Shown here one piece after another: positions 41,641 through 42,008 of a stretch of DNA of 42,008 nucleotides. The notes below the pieces were generated by a model. That model was not told the origin of the DNA and did not search any database. It saw only the letters and a program-made list of their open reading frames with translations. A program made the translations under genes and the position numbers. Location of the stretch: contig CAZRSA010000011.1 of NCBI GenBank assembly GCA_964602525.1, forward strand, positions 1 to 42,008, in the 5' to 3' direction. Every line of letters starts with the position of its first letter. Position 1 is the stretch's first letter. The DNA comes from Lentisalinibacter sp964602525. Lineage in GTDB: Bacteria > Pseudomonadota > Gammaproteobacteria > Steroidobacterales > Woeseiaceae.

Positions 41641-42008
41641 ATGAAAGCGATGCACCTCACCATCGTCCTGGCGCCGCTGGTCGCCGCGATCGTCGCCGGC
41701 GTGCTCGGCCGGCAGATCGGCCGCACGGCCGCCCACTGGATCACGATCCTGGCGGTTGGCCTGTCGACGGTGCTCTCGCTGCTGGTGCTGAAGCACCTGG
41801 TGTTCGACGGCGGCGAGGCGCAGAACTACACCGTCTACACCTGGGCCGTGACCGACGGGCTGCGGATGGAGGTGGGCTTCCTGGTCGACCGCCTGAGTGC
41901 CCTGATGATGGTGGTCGTTACCTTCGTCTCGCTGATGGTGCACATCTACACCGTCGGTTACATGCACGACGACCCGGGCTACCAGCGTTTCTTCAGCTAC
42001 ATCTCCCT
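41641..42008 (+). CDS. nuoL: NADH-quinone oxidoreductase subunit L, 5-prime part
   Basis: The first 122 codons of nuoL, the largest antiporter-like proton-pumping subunit. It begins MKAMHLTIVLAPLVAAIVAGVLGRQIG. It contains the first two or three membrane helices and the family block FLVDRLSALMMVVVTFVSLMVHIYTVGYMHDDPGYQRFFSYI. It runs off the window end, so length and later motifs cannot be checked. The AAGGG in the nuoK tail may act as ribosome site. nuoM and nuoN are expected downstream. Confidence 0.96.
   Translation, partial: MKAMHLTIVLAPLVAAIVAGVLGRQIGRTAAHWITILAVGLSTVLSLLVLKHLVFDGGEAQNYTVYTWAVTDGLRMEVGFLVDRLSALMMVVVTFVSLMVHIYTVGYMHDDPGYQRFFSYIS

Overview
The window is 42 kb of gene-dense, high-GC chromosome (roughly two thirds G+C by eye) from a gammaproteobacterium. 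The evidence is the gene order: smpB, rnfH, bamE, fur, recN and nadK, then hrcA-grpE-dnaK-dnaJ-dapB-carAB-greA-yhbY-rlmE-ftsH-folP-glmM-tpiA-secG-tRNA-Leu, then a complex I operon. This is the housekeeping backbone of Pseudomonas, Xanthomonas and purple-sulfur relatives. HrcA with a CIRCE-like operator, separate nuoC and nuoD, and a one-piece tmRNA fit a Chromatiales, Ectothiorhodospiraceae or Xanthomonadales-like lineage better than enterics. The species cannot be named from sequence alone. No insertion sequences, phage genes, CRISPR arrays or rRNA genes were seen, and there is no gene-free stretch over 300 bases.

Layout. Bases 1-3440 hold a ferrous-iron uptake operon (feoA, a second feoA, feoB, feoC-like) behind two Fur-box-like sites, followed by a small putative zinc hydrolase. 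Bases 4105-8722 are on the minus strand: smpB, a large Asp-box lipoprotein, the tmRNA gene ssrA and a TauD-type dioxygenase. So the two trans-translation partners flank a surface lipoprotein gene. Bases 8839-13183 hold a sodium:solute symporter sitting where ratA lies in enterics, then rnfH, bamE, fur and recN. nadK is divergent from the chaperone cluster hrcA-grpE-dnaK-dnaJ (14267-19283), which carries both a CIRCE-like operator (before hrcA) and a consensus sigma-32 promoter (between grpE and dnaK). dapB, carA, carB, greA, yhbY (reverse), rlmE, ftsH, folP, glmM, tpiA, secG and tRNA-Leu(GAG) follow. A strong terminator after the tRNA separates them from the nuoA-nuoL operon, which runs off the right edge inside nuoL.

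How the parts connect. Fur, encoded at 11065, is the expected repressor of the feo operon at the left edge. HrcA and sigma-32 would jointly set DnaK/DnaJ/GrpE levels. SmpB and tmRNA together rescue stalled ribosomes. CarA and CarB form one enzyme, and NuoA-L are subunits of one respiratory complex.

No wholly new multi-gene system was recognised. The most unusual signals are: dapB has no ATG, GTG or TTG codon that would include its Rossmann loop, suggesting an AUC start; three alternating hexamers form an operator-like element just before ftsH; a dense array of hairpins lies between dnaK and dnaJ; the sigma-32 -35 element is built over the grpE stop codon; and an uncharacterised mini-hydrolase is attached to the feo locus.
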